DNA of 64,000 nucleotides. It comes from Ponticaulis koreensis DSM 19734. GTDB lineage: Bacteria; Pseudomonadota; Alphaproteobacteria; Caulobacterales; Hyphomonadaceae. A program made the translations under genes and the position numbers. Position 1 is the first letter of the stretch. The number at the start of each line of letters is the position of its first letter. The notes below the pieces were generated by a model that saw only the letters and a program-made list of their open reading frames with translations, was not told the origin of the DNA and made no database searches. Shown in pieces: positions 55,262 through 64,000 of this stretch. Where the stretch lies: assembly GCF_000420665.1 (NCBI RefSeq), contig NZ_ATVJ01000001.1:310001-374000 (forward strand), read 5' to 3'.

Positions 55262-55936
55262 TTAATCAAACCCGACAAACACCGCAGCATCATCAACAGA
55301 TTTCCGGCGCGAAACGACCGCATTTGCAGGGAAGGTTTCATCCGGCCAGCCCATAGCAATGGCCATCATGATGACCTGATCATCCGGAATGCCTGCTTCT
55401 TCGCGCACGACAGGGCTTTGCATAATGCCCTGCGAATTGATCACGCAGCCAAGCCCACGCGACCATGCCGCATTCACAATGCCATTACAGACTGCGCCGC
55501 AGTCAAACGTGGTGATGTCATTTCCCTCAACCTCTTTGTCAAAGGTGATGATGACGGAGACCGGCGCATCAAACTGGCGGAAGCCGCGCAGCACCCAATC
55601 CATCCGTTTTTCCTTGTCATGGCGCTCAATGCCCATGGCTTCGAACAACTGGACAGCAATCTCGACCTGACGGTCACGGTGCACGCCCTGATATTTGTCG
55701 CCACCACGGAATTCACGGCTGTCAGGCACACCCGCCATATTGCGCTCGACATTGCCTTTACGAATGCGGTTCAGAACGTCGCCGCCAATCACATAGAAAT
55801 GCCATGGCTGGGTATTCATTGAGGATGGCGCGCGAATAGCGAGCTCCAGAACCTCTTTAATCACCTCTTTCGGAACGGGCTTATCAAGATATCCGCGAAT
55901 GCTGCGGCGACCGTTGATGACCTCATCATATTCCAT
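55262..55936 (-). CDS. Nitroreductase-family protein
   Basis: A 224-residue FMN enzyme: EVINGRRSIRGYLDKPVPKE, LAIRAPSSMNTQPWHFYVIG, and GLGCVINSQGIMQSP. The start MEYDEV at 55936 has GGGGAAG upstream; the frame extends to 56020 without support. Substrate unknown; nitroaromatic or quinone reduction is typical. Divergent from the iron alcohol dehydrogenase. Confidence 0.88.
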   Translation of the reverse strand: MEYDEVINGRRSIRGYLDKPVPKEVIKEVLELAIRAPSSMNTQPWHFYVIGGDVLNRIRKGNVERNMAGVPDSREFRGGDKYQGVHRDRQVEIAVQLFEAMGIERHDKEKRMDWVLRGFRQFDAPVSVIITFDKEVEGNDITTFDCGAVCNGIVNAAWSRGLGCVINSQGIMQSPVVREEAGIPDDQVIMMAIAMGWPDETFPANAVVSRRKSVDDAAVFVGFD

Positions 55937-56169
55937 GTTTCTTCCCCGTGGCTTTGTTTGAGCGAAGTCTGAGCACGGGTGACACAAATTTCCAATCCTT
56001 CCCCTAACGTCAGGTCGCAATTGATTTTAGATCGTGTCAAAACGCTCCTAAGTTTCGAACTGATCTTTTCAAGTAAAGTGTAGTCAGATACACCAAAGCC
56101 AAATGGACGCCGGAACAACCGGCACACAACTCAGCTCACGCCTGTGAGTAAGGACCTGGAAACGCCCAA

Positions 56170-57324
56170 ATGACGTCTTTTGAATTCAACACCACCCGTT
56201 CCATCATCAATGAGCCGGGCTCGATCAAACGCCTTGGCGAGATTTGCACACGCCTCGGCTTTGAACGCCCGCTGGTGGTGACAGATCCGGGTATTGTGAA
56301 GGCAGGCCTTCTTGAGAAGCTGACTGCGTCTCTTGACGCCTCCGGCACGTCATACGCTCTCTATACCGACATCGTAGCGGACCCGCCGGTCGAGACAATC
56401 ATGGCAACGCTGGAAGCTGCCAAAGCGCATAATGCGGACGGCATTATCGGCTTTGGTGGTGGCTCATCCATGGATGCCGCAAAGATTGCTGCCCTTCTTC
56501 TTCGTTCAGATGAAAAGCTCGAAGACATTTACGGCGTCGGCATGGCGAAGGGCGAGCGCGCGCCGCTTATCCTGATCCCGACGACTGCAGGCACAGGCTC
56601 TGAAGTGACAGCTGTTGCCATCGTAACCACCGGCCCGAACACAAAAGCAGGTGTAGTTGCGAACCAGCTCTATCCGGATGTGGCCCTTCTCGATGCGGAA
56701 CTCACGCTCGGCCTGCCGCCAATCGTGACCGCGGCCACCGGCGTTGATGCGATGGTCCACGCGATTGAAGCTTACACATCAATTCACCTCAAAAACCCGT
56801 ATTCAGACATGCTCGCCCAGAAGGCGCTCGAGCTTCTGTCCAAGAATCTGAAGCCGGTCATCGCAGACGGTTCAAACCTCGCCGCACGCCAGAACATGCT
56901 GTTCGGCGCGTGCCTCGCAGGACAGGCTTTTGCTAATGCGCCCGTGGCTGCCGTACACGCCCTCGCCTATCCGCTGGGCGCGCGCTACCACATTGCGCAT
57001 GGCACATCGAACGCGCTGCTTCTACCGCACGTTCTGCGCTTCAATGCACCAAATGCCGCAAGCCTCTATGCTGAACTCGCGCCGATCTGTTTTGACAATG
57101 TCCCGACAGGCTCTGACGAAAAGACTGCGCTCTGGTTCGCTGACCAGCTTGAACAGCTGAGCCTTGATGTCGGCCTGCCGCCTCGCATGCGAGATGCTGG
57201 TGTTCTGGCAAATGACCTCGATCTGCTCGCAGAAGAAGCCATGGGCCAGACACGACTTCTGAAGAACAATCCGCGCGAAGTGACACAAAGTGATGCACGC
57301 GATATCTACGAAGCGGCTTACTAA
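56170..57324 (+). CDS. Iron-containing alcohol dehydrogenase
   Basis: A 384-residue group III dehydrogenase. NAD(P)-binding GFGGGSSMDAAKIAAL, PTTAGTGSEVTAVAI, and metal region GVDAMVHAIEAYTS with HALAYPLGARYHIAHG carrying the His ligands. The neighbouring succinate-semialdehyde dehydrogenase suggests it oxidises 4-hydroxybutyrate to succinate semialdehyde, a known activity in this family, but other alcohols are possible. Followed at 85 bases by gabD on the same strand. Confidence 0.9.
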   Translation: MTSFEFNTTRSIINEPGSIKRLGEICTRLGFERPLVVTDPGIVKAGLLEKLTASLDASGTSYALYTDIVADPPVETIMATLEAAKAHNADGIIGFGGGSSMDAAKIAALLLRSDEKLEDIYGVGMAKGERAPLILIPTTAGTGSEVTAVAIVTTGPNTKAGVVANQLYPDVALLDAELTLGLPPIVTAATGVDAMVHAIEAYTSIHLKNPYSDMLAQKALELLSKNLKPVIADGSNLAARQNMLFGACLAGQAFANAPVAAVHALAYPLGARYHIAHGTSNALLLPHVLRFNAPNAASLYAELAPICFDNVPTGSDEKTALWFADQLEQLSLDVGLPPRMRDAGVLANDLDLLAEEAMGQTRLLKNNPREVTQSDARDIYEAAY

Positions 57325-57409
57325 AAAACGCAGGAACAATGGGCGCTGCACAGCGTCCATTGAAAACCTCACACTATTCCGAATACGGGACTCAGGGAGA
57401 ATTTCAGGG

Positions 57410-58867
57410 ATGACGGACCACAAGCTTTCCGATCCGGCACTTCTGTGCACGAAAGCCTATATCAACGGCAAATGGACTGACGCGGCAGACGGCTCGACTT
57501 TCAATGTCGACAACCCTGCAAACGGCGAACTGATTGCCGAAGTCGCCTATTGCGGCGAAGCGGAAACCAAAGCTGCTATTGAAGCTGCTGAAGCTGCGCG
57601 ACCTGCATGGGCTGCCAAGACACCTAAAGAGCGCGCAAAACATCTGCGCGACCTCTTCAATCTGATGATGGCCAATCAGGATGATCTCGGCCGTATCCTC
57701 ACGCTTGAACAAGGCAAGCCGCTTGTCGAAGCAAAGGGCGAGATTGCTTACGGCGCGAACTATGTTGAATGGTTCGCTGAGGAAGCAAAACGCGTCTATG
57801 GCGAGGTGATGACGCAGCCGTCTCCGGACAAGCGCGTTGTTGTGATCCGTCAGCCGGTCGGCGTTGCCGCGCTTATCACGCCGTGGAACTTCCCGAACGC
57901 AATGCTGACACGCAAGATCGCGCCAGCGCTTGCTGCAGGCTGCACAGTCGTTTGCAAACCAGCATCGGAAACGCCACTGTCCGCGCTGGCAATTGCCGAG
58001 CTGTGTGATCGCGCAGGTATCCCGCCCGGTGTTGTGAACATTGTTTGCGGCAATACACGCGCAATCGGCGGCGAACTGACCTCTAACCCGAGCGTCAAAA
58101 AGCTTTCCTTCACCGGCTCCACCGAAGTCGGCAAAATGCTGACCGAGCAGTGCTCCGGCACGCTGAAGCGTCTCTCCATGGAGCTTGGTGGCAACGCGCC
58201 TTTCATCATCTTTGACGACGCAGACCTCGACCTGGCGATCAAAGGCGTCATGGCGTCCAAATTCCGTAACGCTGGCCAGACCTGCGTCTGCACGAACCGT
58301 ATTCTCGTCCATGAGGACGTGAAGGATGCCTTCGTTGAGAAGCTCCTTGCAGCCACCAACGCGCTCAAAGTCGGCAATGGCCTGGATGATGGTGTCGACC
58401 TTGGCCCGCTCGTCTCAGTCAAAGCCCGCAAGACGGTTGAAGAGTTTGTAGCTGATGCTGTCGAGAAAGGCGCAAAAGTTCATGAAGGCCCGTCTACGCC
58501 AAACGGCGAATGCTATTCGCGTCCGCTGGTTCTGACAGAAGCGACCCGCGAGATGCGCGTCTTCTCTGAAGAGATTTTCGGGCCTGTTGCGCCGGTCTTC
58601 ACCTTCAAGACGGATGAAGAAGCCATTGCTATGGCGAATGACACAGAGTTTGGCCTCGCATCCTACTTCTACTCCAAAGATGTTGCGCGCTGCTGGCGTG
58701 TAGCCGAGGCGCTGGAATACGGCATGGTCGGTATCAATGAGGGCATCATCTCAAACGAGATGGCTCCGTTCGGCGGCGTGAAGGAATCCGGTCAGGGCCG
58801 TGAAGGCTCACACCATGGTCTCGACGATTATCTGGAAATCAAATCGCTCACATTTGGCGGCATCTGA
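57410..58867 (+). CDS. gabD: Succinate-semialdehyde dehydrogenase (aldehyde dehydrogenase family)
   Basis: A 485-residue aldehyde dehydrogenase. Rossmann region PWNFPNAMLTRKIAPALAAG, FTGSTEVGK, catalytic Glu in MELGGNAP, and catalytic Cys in NAGQTCVCTNR; the C-terminal MAPFGGVKESGQGREGSHHG is typical of GabD. The ATG at 57410 gives the usual N-terminus; the longer frame starting in the previous gene is not used. Likely feeds succinate into the TCA cycle with the upstream dehydrogenase. A terminator follows. Confidence 0.93.
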   Translation: MTDHKLSDPALLCTKAYINGKWTDAADGSTFNVDNPANGELIAEVAYCGEAETKAAIEAAEAARPAWAAKTPKERAKHLRDLFNLMMANQDDLGRILTLEQGKPLVEAKGEIAYGANYVEWFAEEAKRVYGEVMTQPSPDKRVVVIRQPVGVAALITPWNFPNAMLTRKIAPALAAGCTVVCKPASETPLSALAIAELCDRAGIPPGVVNIVCGNTRAIGGELTSNPSVKKLSFTGSTEVGKMLTEQCSGTLKRLSMELGGNAPFIIFDDADLDLAIKGVMASKFRNAGQTCVCTNRILVHEDVKDAFVEKLLAATNALKVGNGLDDGVDLGPLVSVKARKTVEEFVADAVEKGAKVHEGPSTPNGECYSRPLVLTEATREMRVFSEEIFGPVAPVFTFKTDEEAIAMANDTEFGLASYFYSKDVARCWRVAEALEYGMVGINEGIISNEMAPFGGVKESGQGREGSHHGLDDYLEIKSLTFGGI

Positions 58868-58886
58868 TCCCGCATCGACACGCATA

Positions 58887-58920
58887 GAAACGCCCGTCAG
58901 GAAACTGGCGGGCGTTTCTT
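58887..58920. terminator. Bidirectional terminator between gabD and the IclR gene
   Basis: GAAACGCCCG (58887-58896) pairs with CGGGCGTTTC (58909-58918), followed by TT and preceded by A residues. It overlaps the last bases of the IclR reading frame. Confidence 0.85.
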
Positions 58921-59686
58921 ATCCAAGCGCACCTGTCTCCGAGATCATCGCCGTCACCGACATGAGCGCTTCGATGATCTGACGGCGTTTTTCAGGGGAG
59001 TATCGCTCGACAGGGCCGGAAATGCCGATCGCACCAAGCACACGCCGATCTTCATCGAGGATCGGTACGGCAATCGAGAATATCCCCTGCTTCCAGTCAG
59101 GATCGGCCTCGAAATAGCCTGCAAGGCGGACCGATGGCAGGCCGGACAGCACATCATCACGTACGATTTTTGTATCGGAGCGCAGCGGCACCACTGCTAG
59201 AGACCGGTCGTACAGACCTTCAGGGTCCTCATGAAAGGCAAGCATGACCCGTCCGGCGGCAGAGGCAGGAACGGGCAAGCGCGAACCGGGGCGGCTGGAA
59301 AAGCGGATCGGGCGCGGCGAGATGAGCTTCTCCACCACCAGCACGCTATCACCATCCAGAACGTAAAGGTTCACCGTCTCGCCCAGCTCGCTTTGAAGCT
59401 TATGGAAGTATGGCGCAGCCGCTTTGCGCACGGGATGGCCAGCCAGCACTTTGGAGCCCAGTTCGAACAGTTTCAGGCTCGGCTGATACATGCCTGTTTC
59501 GGCGTCCTGCACCGCATAATTGGACGCAACGAGGGTCGCCAGTGTGCGATGGGCATTGCTCTTCTGCAGCCCCAGATCCTGCGCCAGCGTCGACAGCCTG
59601 ACCGGCCCCGATGCCTGCACCAGATACTCCAACACCCGCAAACCCTTTTCCAGAGTTGAGTCCATTCCCCGAAATACCTCATTCAA
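58919..59686 (-). CDS. IclR-family transcriptional regulator
   Basis: A 255-residue regulator: N-terminal winged helix (LEKGLRVLEYLVQASGPVRL, QKSNAHRTLATLVASNYAV) and the C-terminal effector domain (ASAAGRVMLAFHED, AGYFEADPDWKQGIFSIAVP, GAIGISGPVERYSPEKR). Divergent from the enoyl-CoA hydratase and convergent with gabD; it may regulate either. Effector unknown. Confidence 0.93.
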   Translation of the reverse strand: MNEVFRGMDSTLEKGLRVLEYLVQASGPVRLSTLAQDLGLQKSNAHRTLATLVASNYAVQDAETGMYQPSLKLFELGSKVLAGHPVRKAAAPYFHKLQSELGETVNLYVLDGDSVLVVEKLISPRPIRFSSRPGSRLPVPASAAGRVMLAFHEDPEGLYDRSLAVVPLRSDTKIVRDDVLSGLPSVRLAGYFEADPDWKQGIFSIAVPILDEDRRVLGAIGISGPVERYSPEKRRQIIEALMSVTAMISETGALG

Positions 59687-59754
59687 TTGACAGGACCGCT
59701 TGCCGCGACCATCAAGTCGGCTTGTTATCTGGTCAAAGTGTCGGGGGAGTTTGC

Positions 59755-60585
59755 GTGAGCGTCAATTGGGAAATGCCGAAGGGCGAAGAGGTCGAAGGCT
59801 CAACTGAAAAAGTCATCGGCATATCCGCAGGCCCGATTGGCTGGATCGTGATCAACAATCCTGCCCGCCGCAACGCTATGTCCCGCGCCATGTGGGAAAC
59901 AGTGCCCATGCTTCTGGATACGCTCTGCGCTCTCCCAGATACGCGCCTGATTGTTGTAACCGGCGCCGGAAGCAAAGCCTTCATTTCCGGCGCGGACATT
60001 TCCGAGTTTGAAAAGCAGCGCGCCTCACTTGAGGCCAACAAGGCCTATGACGAAGCCGCGGGTGCGGCCTTTGGCGCGTTCGCGGACTGCATTCTGCCGA
60101 CCATCGCCATGGTTCGCGGCGCGTGTATTGGCGGCGGGCTGGCAACCGCAATCAGCTGCGACATCCGCATCGCCACCGACACGTCCATTTTCGGCATCCC
60201 CGCAGCCAAGCTAGGTGTTGGTTATCAGTTTGATGGCATTCAGCGCCTCATGTCGATCATCGGACCAGCACGGACCAAACAGCTCATGTACACAGCTGAA
60301 TTCTACAAAGCCGAGCGCGCCGTTGCTATGGGTCTCATCGACGAAGCCATGGAGGCTGAAGCACTTGAGCCGCGCCTTTACGAGCTTGCAGGCATGATCG
60401 CCGCCAATGCGCCGCTCAGTATTCGGGCCGCAAAACTCGCCGTCGATGAAGCCGTCAAAGACCCTGACCTTCGAAACACGGCGAAAGTTCAGGCCGCGAT
60501 TGATGCGGCGTGGAGCAGTGGTGACGTCAAAGAAGGTCACCGCGCTTTCCTCGAGAAAAGAAAAGCGAATTTCACCGGCAAATAG
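59755..60585 (+). CDS. Enoyl-CoA hydratase/isomerase family protein
   Basis: A 276-residue crotonase-fold protein. PARRNAMSRAMWETVP, oxyanion-hole FISGADISEFEKQ, and MVRGACIGGGLATAISCDIR. The GTG at 59755 is selected because GGGGGAG lies five bases upstream; a longer frame from 59611 overlaps the IclR gene. Substrate unknown; with the divergent IclR it may be part of an acyl-CoA degradation route. Confidence 0.88.
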   Translation: MSVNWEMPKGEEVEGSTEKVIGISAGPIGWIVINNPARRNAMSRAMWETVPMLLDTLCALPDTRLIVVTGAGSKAFISGADISEFEKQRASLEANKAYDEAAGAAFGAFADCILPTIAMVRGACIGGGLATAISCDIRIATDTSIFGIPAAKLGVGYQFDGIQRLMSIIGPARTKQLMYTAEFYKAERAVAMGLIDEAMEAEALEPRLYELAGMIAANAPLSIRAAKLAVDEAVKDPDLRNTAKVQAAIDAAWSSGDVKEGHRAFLEKRKANFTGK

Positions 60586-60726
60586 AGGGCGCTCACTCGG
60601 CAGTCAGACTGGTCAGAACCGATGCAATCTCTTGCCCCGATTTATCGAGAATCGGGAAAGACTTGCTACGCAGAGACGGTGAGATAAGGTTAACCCCCCC
60701 ACTCACAAGTTTCTGGTGACTGTTTT

Positions 60727-62721
60727 ATGGCCCTCTTCAAACAACTGATTTTATCCGGCGTCATGGCGAGCGCATTTGCGCTGCCATCCATGGCACAGAC
60801 TTCGTCCGCCGCGGGCGGCCAGTCCGGCTATGACGAAACGCTCGAAGCGATCTCCCCGACTGACGAGCCTGTGCGCGTTGGCCTTGCAGGCGAAGATCCG
60901 GCTGATATCGGCCGCTACATTCTGGCAGCCAATGGCGGCGTTGGCGGCGGCTCGCTGTCTCCGGATGGCGAAACGATCGCCTTCTCATGGTCCATCACAG
61001 GCGAGCGCCAGCTCTGGACGATACCTGCAACAGGCGGCCAGCCTACACGCCTGACATACGGCAATGGCATTTCCTTCTATCGCTGGGCACCGGATGGCGA
61101 ACACCTGATCTATGGCGCAGACAATGACGGTGACGAGCAGGAAGCCTACTTTCTGATCTCTGCAGACGGCACGAGCGAGGAAATTATCTTCCCTGCACAG
61201 CCGGGCGCCTTCCGCACATTTGGTGACTTCCTGCCGGAAGGTGATGGCATCATCTACACCTCTACGGCGCGCACCAACCTTCACTTCGATATTTACAAGG
61301 CAGCTATCCCGAATGGCGAGCCTGAAATTATCTATGAAGGCGAGTTCGGCGTTTATGTCGGCGCTGTGTCTCCGGACGGCAAATATGTGAACTTCTCGAC
61401 CACTGTCGGCGAGGATTCTAACAACCTCTATATGCTCGACATCGAATCCGGCGACGTCACGACAATTTCGGAGCCAGAACGCCGTGCGTCTCAGGGCGGC
61501 ATCACCTGGAAGGACGATTCTTCAGGCTTCTACTTCGTCAGCAACATGGAACGCGAATATCAGGCGATCCAGTATTATGACGTCGAGTCCGGCTTCACCT
61601 CCATGATCGCATCTGACGATCAGGCGGATATGGGCAGCCTGCGCCTTTGCGGTGCGGACGACCGTTACCTCGCATGGACCCGCAATGTTGGCGGCTACTC
61701 CGTCATCCACGTGGAAGACCGCGTCGAAGACACAATGCTGGACGTGCCGGAACTTCCCGATGGCGCTTACGGCCTCTCCTGTAACGAAGAAGATCCGCGT
61801 ATTGTGATCGGCGTAAATGGCTGGCGCACACCGGGCAGCTTTGTGACTTGGGACCTCGATACAGGTGAAGTGCATGACACATTCATCGCGCCTATGGCTG
61901 GTCTCGACCCGGAACGCCTCGTTCGCCCTGAAGATGTACGCATCACAGCGCGCGACGGTGTTGAGCTTCAAGGTCTGCTCTATTTGCCAGACGATGCCTC
62001 TTACACAGGCGAAGGCCTTCCACCGGTCGTCTTCTTTGTACATGGCGGCCCGACAAGCCAGTCCCGCCCGACCTTTGATGCCAACACGCAATATCTGGTC
62101 GATCAGGGCTTTGCTGTCTTTGAACCGAATGTGCGCGGTTCTACCGGTTTCGGCCACACCTACGTAACGCTGGATGACCGTGAGAACCGTCTTGAGTCCA
62201 TCGCCGACCTTGTCGATATGCTGGACTGGCTTCGTGAAGATGGCCGCGTTGATGCAGACCGCGCCGCGGTTGTTGGTGGCTCTTATGGTGGCTATGCGGT
62301 GAACGCCGCGGTTGCCAACTTCCCGGGCAATTTCGCAGCAGGTGTTTCCCTCTTCGGCGTTGCAGACTGGGTCACAGCGCTTGAAGTTGCGTCGCCGGGC
62401 CTCAAAGCATCTGACCGTATCGAGTATGGTGACATCACTGAGGATTACTGGCGCGAGTACTACACAGAGAACTCTCCGATCCGTCAGGCAGACCAGATCG
62501 ACGTGCCAATGCTCTACTCACACGGCGCACGTGACCCGCGGATCGACATCTATGAGACTGAGGTGATGGTCCGCACTATCCGCGAAAACGGCGTGCGCGC
62601 TGACTATATCCGCTTCCTCGATGAGGGACATGGCTGGCGGAAGCTGTCCAACCAGCTCTTCTATGCCCGCGCGCAGGCAGAGTTCCTTGCCGACGTTCTG
62701 GACATGGATATTGGCGAGTAA
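60727..62721 (+). CDS. Secreted S9-family (prolyl oligopeptidase-type) peptidase
   Basis: A 664-residue enzyme: signal peptide (ending SMAQ), an N-terminal beta-propeller with repeated PDG-type strands (SLSPDGETIAFSW, YRWAPDGEHLIYG), and a C-terminal alpha/beta hydrolase. Catalytic Ser lies in VVGGSYGGYAVNA, Asp in HGARDPRI, and His in DEGHGW. It probably cleaves dipeptides or acyl-peptides in the periplasm. A terminator lies just after the stop. Confidence 0.92.
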   Translation: MALFKQLILSGVMASAFALPSMAQTSSAAGGQSGYDETLEAISPTDEPVRVGLAGEDPADIGRYILAANGGVGGGSLSPDGETIAFSWSITGERQLWTIPATGGQPTRLTYGNGISFYRWAPDGEHLIYGADNDGDEQEAYFLISADGTSEEIIFPAQPGAFRTFGDFLPEGDGIIYTSTARTNLHFDIYKAAIPNGEPEIIYEGEFGVYVGAVSPDGKYVNFSTTVGEDSNNLYMLDIESGDVTTISEPERRASQGGITWKDDSSGFYFVSNMEREYQAIQYYDVESGFTSMIASDDQADMGSLRLCGADDRYLAWTRNVGGYSVIHVEDRVEDTMLDVPELPDGAYGLSCNEEDPRIVIGVNGWRTPGSFVTWDLDTGEVHDTFIAPMAGLDPERLVRPEDVRITARDGVELQGLLYLPDDASYTGEGLPPVVFFVHGGPTSQSRPTFDANTQYLVDQGFAVFEPNVRGSTGFGHTYVTLDDRENRLESIADLVDMLDWLREDGRVDADRAAVVGGSYGGYAVNAAVANFPGNFAAGVSLFGVADWVTALEVASPGLKASDRIEYGDITEDYWREYYTENSPIRQADQIDVPMLYSHGARDPRIDIYETEVMVRTIRENGVRADYIRFLDEGHGWRKLSNQLFYARAQAEFLADVLDMDIGE

Positions 62722-62747
62722 TCGCCAGCCTGAAATCTGAAAATAGC

Positions 62748-62784
62748 GAAACGCCGGGAGCCTAGCTCTCGGCGTTTTCTTCTT
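62748..62784 (+). terminator. Terminator overlapping the end of the convergent gene
   Basis: AAACGCCGGGAGC (62749-62761) and GCTCTCGGCGTTT (62765-62777) form a 13-bp stem with one G-T pair and a CTA loop, then TCTTCTTC. The loop is the stop codon of the DUF1573-like gene on the other strand. Confidence 0.85.
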
Positions 62785-63298
62785 CTACCGGCATCTCACC
62801 GACAGGCCACACGACGGCGCGCGCATAGAGCGTGGAGTCAGGGCCGTTAAAGGCATCGGTGACAACGTGGATGCGGATATACTGCTCGCCTTCCATGCCA
62901 TCGGTATTGATCGAGATTTTGATCTCGCCCAGCTCGTTACCCGGCACGGGTTCTGGAGAAATGCGTACGGAGACACCTGAAGTCTGCGAATAACCGCGCT
63001 GTACACTGAGCGGTCCAAAGCCGTTATTGAGGAAGAGGTAGGTGTGTTCCAGAATGCTACCGTGCTCGACATCCCCGAAATTGACGCTCGCCGCATCAAA
63101 GCCGATCACGCCTTTATCGTCCGGTGCGCGGATTGCGTAGGCTTCAACCATTTCCCCGGTTTCAACCATAGCTTCTGCAGGGTCCACCGTTTCGATCTGC
63201 TCCTCAGGCGCAGCATCCTCATCGCTTGCAACTGACACAGGGGCAATGGCCAGAGTTGCAAACGCAAGGCAGGACAGGCGTAAGGTCGCAAAACTCAT
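62762..63298 (-). CDS. DUF1573-like secreted protein
   Basis: A 178-residue protein with signal peptide (ending SVAS), an acidic linker, and a single Ig-like domain: VNFGDVEHGSILEHTYLFLN, then GEIKISINTDGMEGEQYIRI and VVTDAFNGPDSTLYARAVV. This resembles DUF1573 beta sandwiches but lacks the usual CGCT cysteine motif. Function unknown. Confidence 0.72.
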   Translation of the reverse strand: MSFATLRLSCLAFATLAIAPVSVASDEDAAPEEQIETVDPAEAMVETGEMVEAYAIRAPDDKGVIGFDAASVNFGDVEHGSILEHTYLFLNNGFGPLSVQRGYSQTSGVSVRISPEPVPGNELGEIKISINTDGMEGEQYIRIHVVTDAFNGPDSTLYARAVVWPVGEMPVEEENAES

Positions 63299-63409
63299 CT
63301 AAATTCTCCGCTTTTCGCTTCAGGCTGAAACACTTTCCGCAGAGAGTGCAATTCCGTTACCAGTTTGGAAAGTGATGATTGCAGTTACAGAATCGGCTAG
63401 CAAAGGCTC

Positions 63410-64000
63410 ATGTCCAAGCTCTATTTCACCTACTCGGCGATGAATGCCGGCAAGTCGGCAATCCTGCTTCAGGCAGCCTATAACTACGGCGAACGCGGCA
63501 TGTCGGTCATGCTCTGGACATCCGGGCATCACGGTTCTGAAAATGCTGAGACTGGCAAGATCGAATCCCGTATCGGACTGGAGGCTGAGGCCCACCTGTT
63601 CCGAAGCGAGACAGACCTTTACAGCGCCATCTCCAAACGGGCCGAGAACGCCCCGCTGCATGCCATCTTTGTGGATGAAGCGCAGTTCCTGAACGAGGAT
63701 CAGGTCTGGCAGCTGGCGCGTGTAGGCGACGAGATGCGCCTGCCAGTGCTTTGCTATGGCCTGCGCACAGATTTTCAGGGCGAGTTGTTCGAAGGCGCAG
63801 CCGCTCTGCTCGCGATTGCGGACGATCTGCGCGAGGCGCGCACGATCTGTCATTGCGGACGCAAAGCCACGATGACGGCGCGTCTGGACGAGAACGGCAA
63901 TGCTATTCGTGAAGGCGATCAGGTGAGCGTGGCTAAAGGCATTTATGTCTCGCTCTGCCGTCAGCACTGGAATGAAAAAGTGCGGGGCGTAACCGGATAA
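63410..64000 (+). CDS. tdk: Thymidine kinase
   Basis: A 196-residue salvage enzyme that phosphorylates thymidine to dTMP using ATP. P-loop-like YSAMNAGKSAILLQ near residue 10, VDEAQFL (catalytic region near 88), and a C-terminal zinc site (TICHCGRKATM, SLCRQHW). The stop codon TAA is the last three bases of the window, so the gene is complete. Confidence 0.96.
   Translation: MSKLYFTYSAMNAGKSAILLQAAYNYGERGMSVMLWTSGHHGSENAETGKIESRIGLEAEAHLFRSETDLYSAISKRAENAPLHAIFVDEAQFLNEDQVWQLARVGDEMRLPVLCYGLRTDFQGELFEGAAALLAIADDLREARTICHCGRKATMTARLDENGNAIREGDQVSVAKGIYVSLCRQHWNEKVRGVTG

Overview
The window looks like chromosome of a marine alphaproteobacterium, most likely of the Hyphomonadaceae/Maricaulales type. 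This is an inference from gene content: an alphaproteobacterial complex I 39-kDa-like SDR, a TonB-dependent receptor, many lipoproteins and secreted hydrolases, a TPP riboswitch before thiC, a flagellin, and moderate GC with dense small operons. No 16S rRNA, tRNA, CRISPR array, transposase or phage structural gene was seen.

Layout. 1-6.5 kb: an unidentified helical protein cut by the left edge, oxygen-independent coproporphyrinogen oxidase (hemN), a complex-I-like SDR, an OsmC protein, a membrane EF-hand protein carrying a ribbon-helix-helix-like N-terminus, a small unknown gene with a palindrome at its start, and uppP. 6.8-13.2 kb: the glutamate synthase locus in the order gltD, GFA-fold gene, gltB. 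13.3-23.2 kb: small single genes and short operons (YciE, YjbR, a phosphodiester glycosidase-like lipoprotein, a hotdog-like protein, a transaldolase-like aldolase, MDR/MAPEG, an esterase). Interspersed among these are four members of a family of small two-helix membrane proteins that resemble bacterial PH-domain (YdbS/YdbT-type) proteins; one is frameshifted. 23.2-29.7 kb: arylamine N-acetyltransferase, TonB-C protein, EEP nuclease-like protein, flavodoxin-fold reductase, an ArsR/SRPBCC pair, a DUF900 hydrolase and a DMT transporter. 29.7-32.4 kb: TPP riboswitch, a fifth PH-like gene, then thiC.

32.4-37.5 kb is the most accessory-looking part: a two-gene minus-strand unit (HTH/zinc-ribbon protein, then a GHNNPPE-motif protein with a hydrophobic tail), an Ala/Leu-rich unknown gene, SlyX, about 0.6 kb of AT-rich non-coding DNA with hairpins, and an unknown basic-tailed protein. 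37.6-43.7 kb: TonB receptor divergent from a DUF411 metal-binding protein with a tiny leader ORF, a cold-shock protein, polysaccharide deacetylase, DUF3299 lipoprotein and htpX. 43.8-54.2 kb: a lipoprotein-type glutathione S-transferase, an OYE-family flavoenzyme, small envelope proteins, YaiI, an FAD monooxygenase, a pectinesterase-like lipoprotein, a Tat-exported DapA-fold protein, a 2OG oxygenase and YceI. 54.3-64 kb: flagellin, nitroreductase, iron alcohol dehydrogenase plus succinate-semialdehyde dehydrogenase (a plausible 4-hydroxybutyrate to succinate route), IclR regulator divergent from an enoyl-CoA hydratase, an S9 peptidase, a DUF1573-like protein and thymidine kinase, which ends exactly at the right edge.

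The points most worth following up are the PH-like paralogue family, with one member placed between a TPP riboswitch and thiC; the RHH-membrane-EF-hand fusion; the zinc-ribbon/GHNNPPE gene pair; and the exported versions of normally cytoplasmic folds (GST, DapA).
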